Below are positions 5,973 through 6,450 of a DNA stretch of 6,450 nt, piece by piece. Below the pieces are notes generated by a model. The model searched no databases. It worked only from the letters and a program-made list of their open reading frames with translations, and was not told where the DNA came from. The translations under genes and the position numbers were made by a program. Source of the DNA: an uncultured Atopobiaceae bacterium (GTDB lineage Bacteria > Actinomycetota > Coriobacteriia > Coriobacteriales > Atopobiaceae); contig CAJOKK010000091.1 in assembly GCA_905235165.1 (NCBI GenBank), positions 1 to 6,450 on the forward strand, written 5' to 3'. How positions within the stretch are numbered: position 1 is the stretch's first letter; each line of letters starts with the position of its first letter.

Positions 5973-6450
5973 AAGCCGAGACCGCTCCGAAAGCCGAGGT
6001 CAAGGCCACTAAAAGCCCCGACACCCAAACCAGCCCGAAGCAGCAGACCAATCCCTCCTCCCCTGTTCAAGAGCAGGAAGCGGAAGAAACAGACAGCTCC
6101 GACAACGTTGAAAGGCCTGACATCGTGGATAACAACCAGGAAAGCAACCAGGAATACAACCAGGAAAACGGCAAGCCTCTGCCCACTAACCTCATCATCG
6201 GAATAGCCGCAGTTGTCGTTCTCGTGATTGTCTGCGCCCTCTTTGTGCCGAAGAAGCCCGCCAACACCTCTACTCCAGAGCCGACGAAAGAGACGACGAC
6301 GGAGCCTCTTCCGCAGGTGTCCTCGGACCTCGAGGAGGAGCCGGAAAACGTCAGCGACCTCAAGGCCTTCATCACCACCCTCAAATACAACAAAGAGGAT
6401 GTATCCATCCCCGCCAGGAACATTAGCGTTGCAGCCCGCGACGGTAAGGT
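5882..6450 (+). CDS. Continuation of the same protein in the -1 frame: linker, transmembrane helix, start of C-terminal domain (runs off window)
   Basis: Read in the frame whose codons include 5882-5884, there is no stop to the right edge, giving about 190 residues. It opens with DAALESETEAASEPKVK, matching in character the acidic linker upstream of the frame break. It proceeds through Lys/Pro/Thr-rich repeats and NQE repeats (6131-6166) to one clear transmembrane helix, LIIGIAAVVVLVIVCALFV (6191-6247), followed by PKK. After the helix comes a Thr/Pro/Glu spacer and then what looks like the start of a folded domain (DLKAFITTLKYNKEDVSIP), cut by the window end. No start codon with a ribosome site is seen near the break, so it is not an independent gene. 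The likely topology is a cytoplasmic disordered N-terminus and an extracellular C-terminus, inferred from the very charged N-terminal region; flanking charges do not settle it. The domain family cannot be named from what is visible. Confidence 0.7.
6131..6166 (+). repeat. Three tandem 12-bp units encoding xNQE
   Basis: Three head-to-tail copies (6131-6142, 6143-6154, 6155-6166) share AACCAGGAA and differ only in the first codon of each unit, encoding NNQE, SNQE and YNQE. The array sits 24 bases before the transmembrane helix. Unit length is a multiple of three, so gain or loss of a copy would change linker length without altering the frame. Confidence 0.8.

Noticed and set aside
6067..6423. 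118-codon minus-strand open frame
   Set aside because: It is antisense to the transmembrane region of the plus-strand protein; the plus-strand frame gives a coherent linker-helix-domain order.

Overview
The window looks like chromosomal DNA from a G+C-rich Gram-positive bacterium. The best guess is an actinobacterium of the Coriobacteriia type (Olsenella/Atopobium/Collinsella relatives). The basis is an alkaline-shock membrane cassette (AmaP-like, DUF2273, Asp23) carried on high-G+C DNA, good Shine-Dalgarno sequences, and long antisense shadow frames. This placement is inference; no rRNA or tRNA is present to test it.

Layout. Positions 1-177 hold no gene. They contain a G+C-rich block with a 20-bp mirror/tandem repeat and nested inverted repeats, then a small hairpin just beyond the stop of the first gene. 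Five genes follow on the minus strand. In transcription order (right to left) they are: an AmaP-like two-pass membrane protein (4390-3575), a DUF2273 small membrane protein with a long disordered N-terminus (3572-3135), an Asp23-family protein (3106-2492), a membrane acyltransferase-3 protein whose start overlaps the asp23 stop by 8 bp (2499-1459), and, after an 87-bp gap, a DUF2974-type alpha/beta hydrolase (1371-178). A 178-bp divergent intergenic region (4391-4568) separates this cluster from one plus-strand gene. That gene starts at 4569 and runs off the right edge. It encodes a very long low-complexity N-terminal region, one transmembrane helix and the start of a further domain.

How the genes may work together. 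In Staphylococcus aureus, AmaP anchors Asp23 to the membrane and the Asp23 cluster is linked to cell-envelope stress. The first three genes here reproduce that cluster with tight spacing. The coupled acyltransferase suggests acyl modification of an envelope glycan or lipid alongside it. The DUF2974 hydrolase probably has its own promoter, though no convincing terminator isolates it.

Main anomaly. The plus-strand reading frame changes near 5880. The upstream frame stops at 5970-5972, while the -1 frame stays open from 5780 to the window end and encodes a continuation of the same acidic linker, then the transmembrane helix. The simplest reading is a one-base deletion (sequencing error or real mutation). 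A C CCA AAC slippery heptamer at 5846-5852 leaves programmed -1 frameshifting as a weaker alternative. No clearly new system (CRISPR, toxin-antitoxin, mobile element, phage) is visible.
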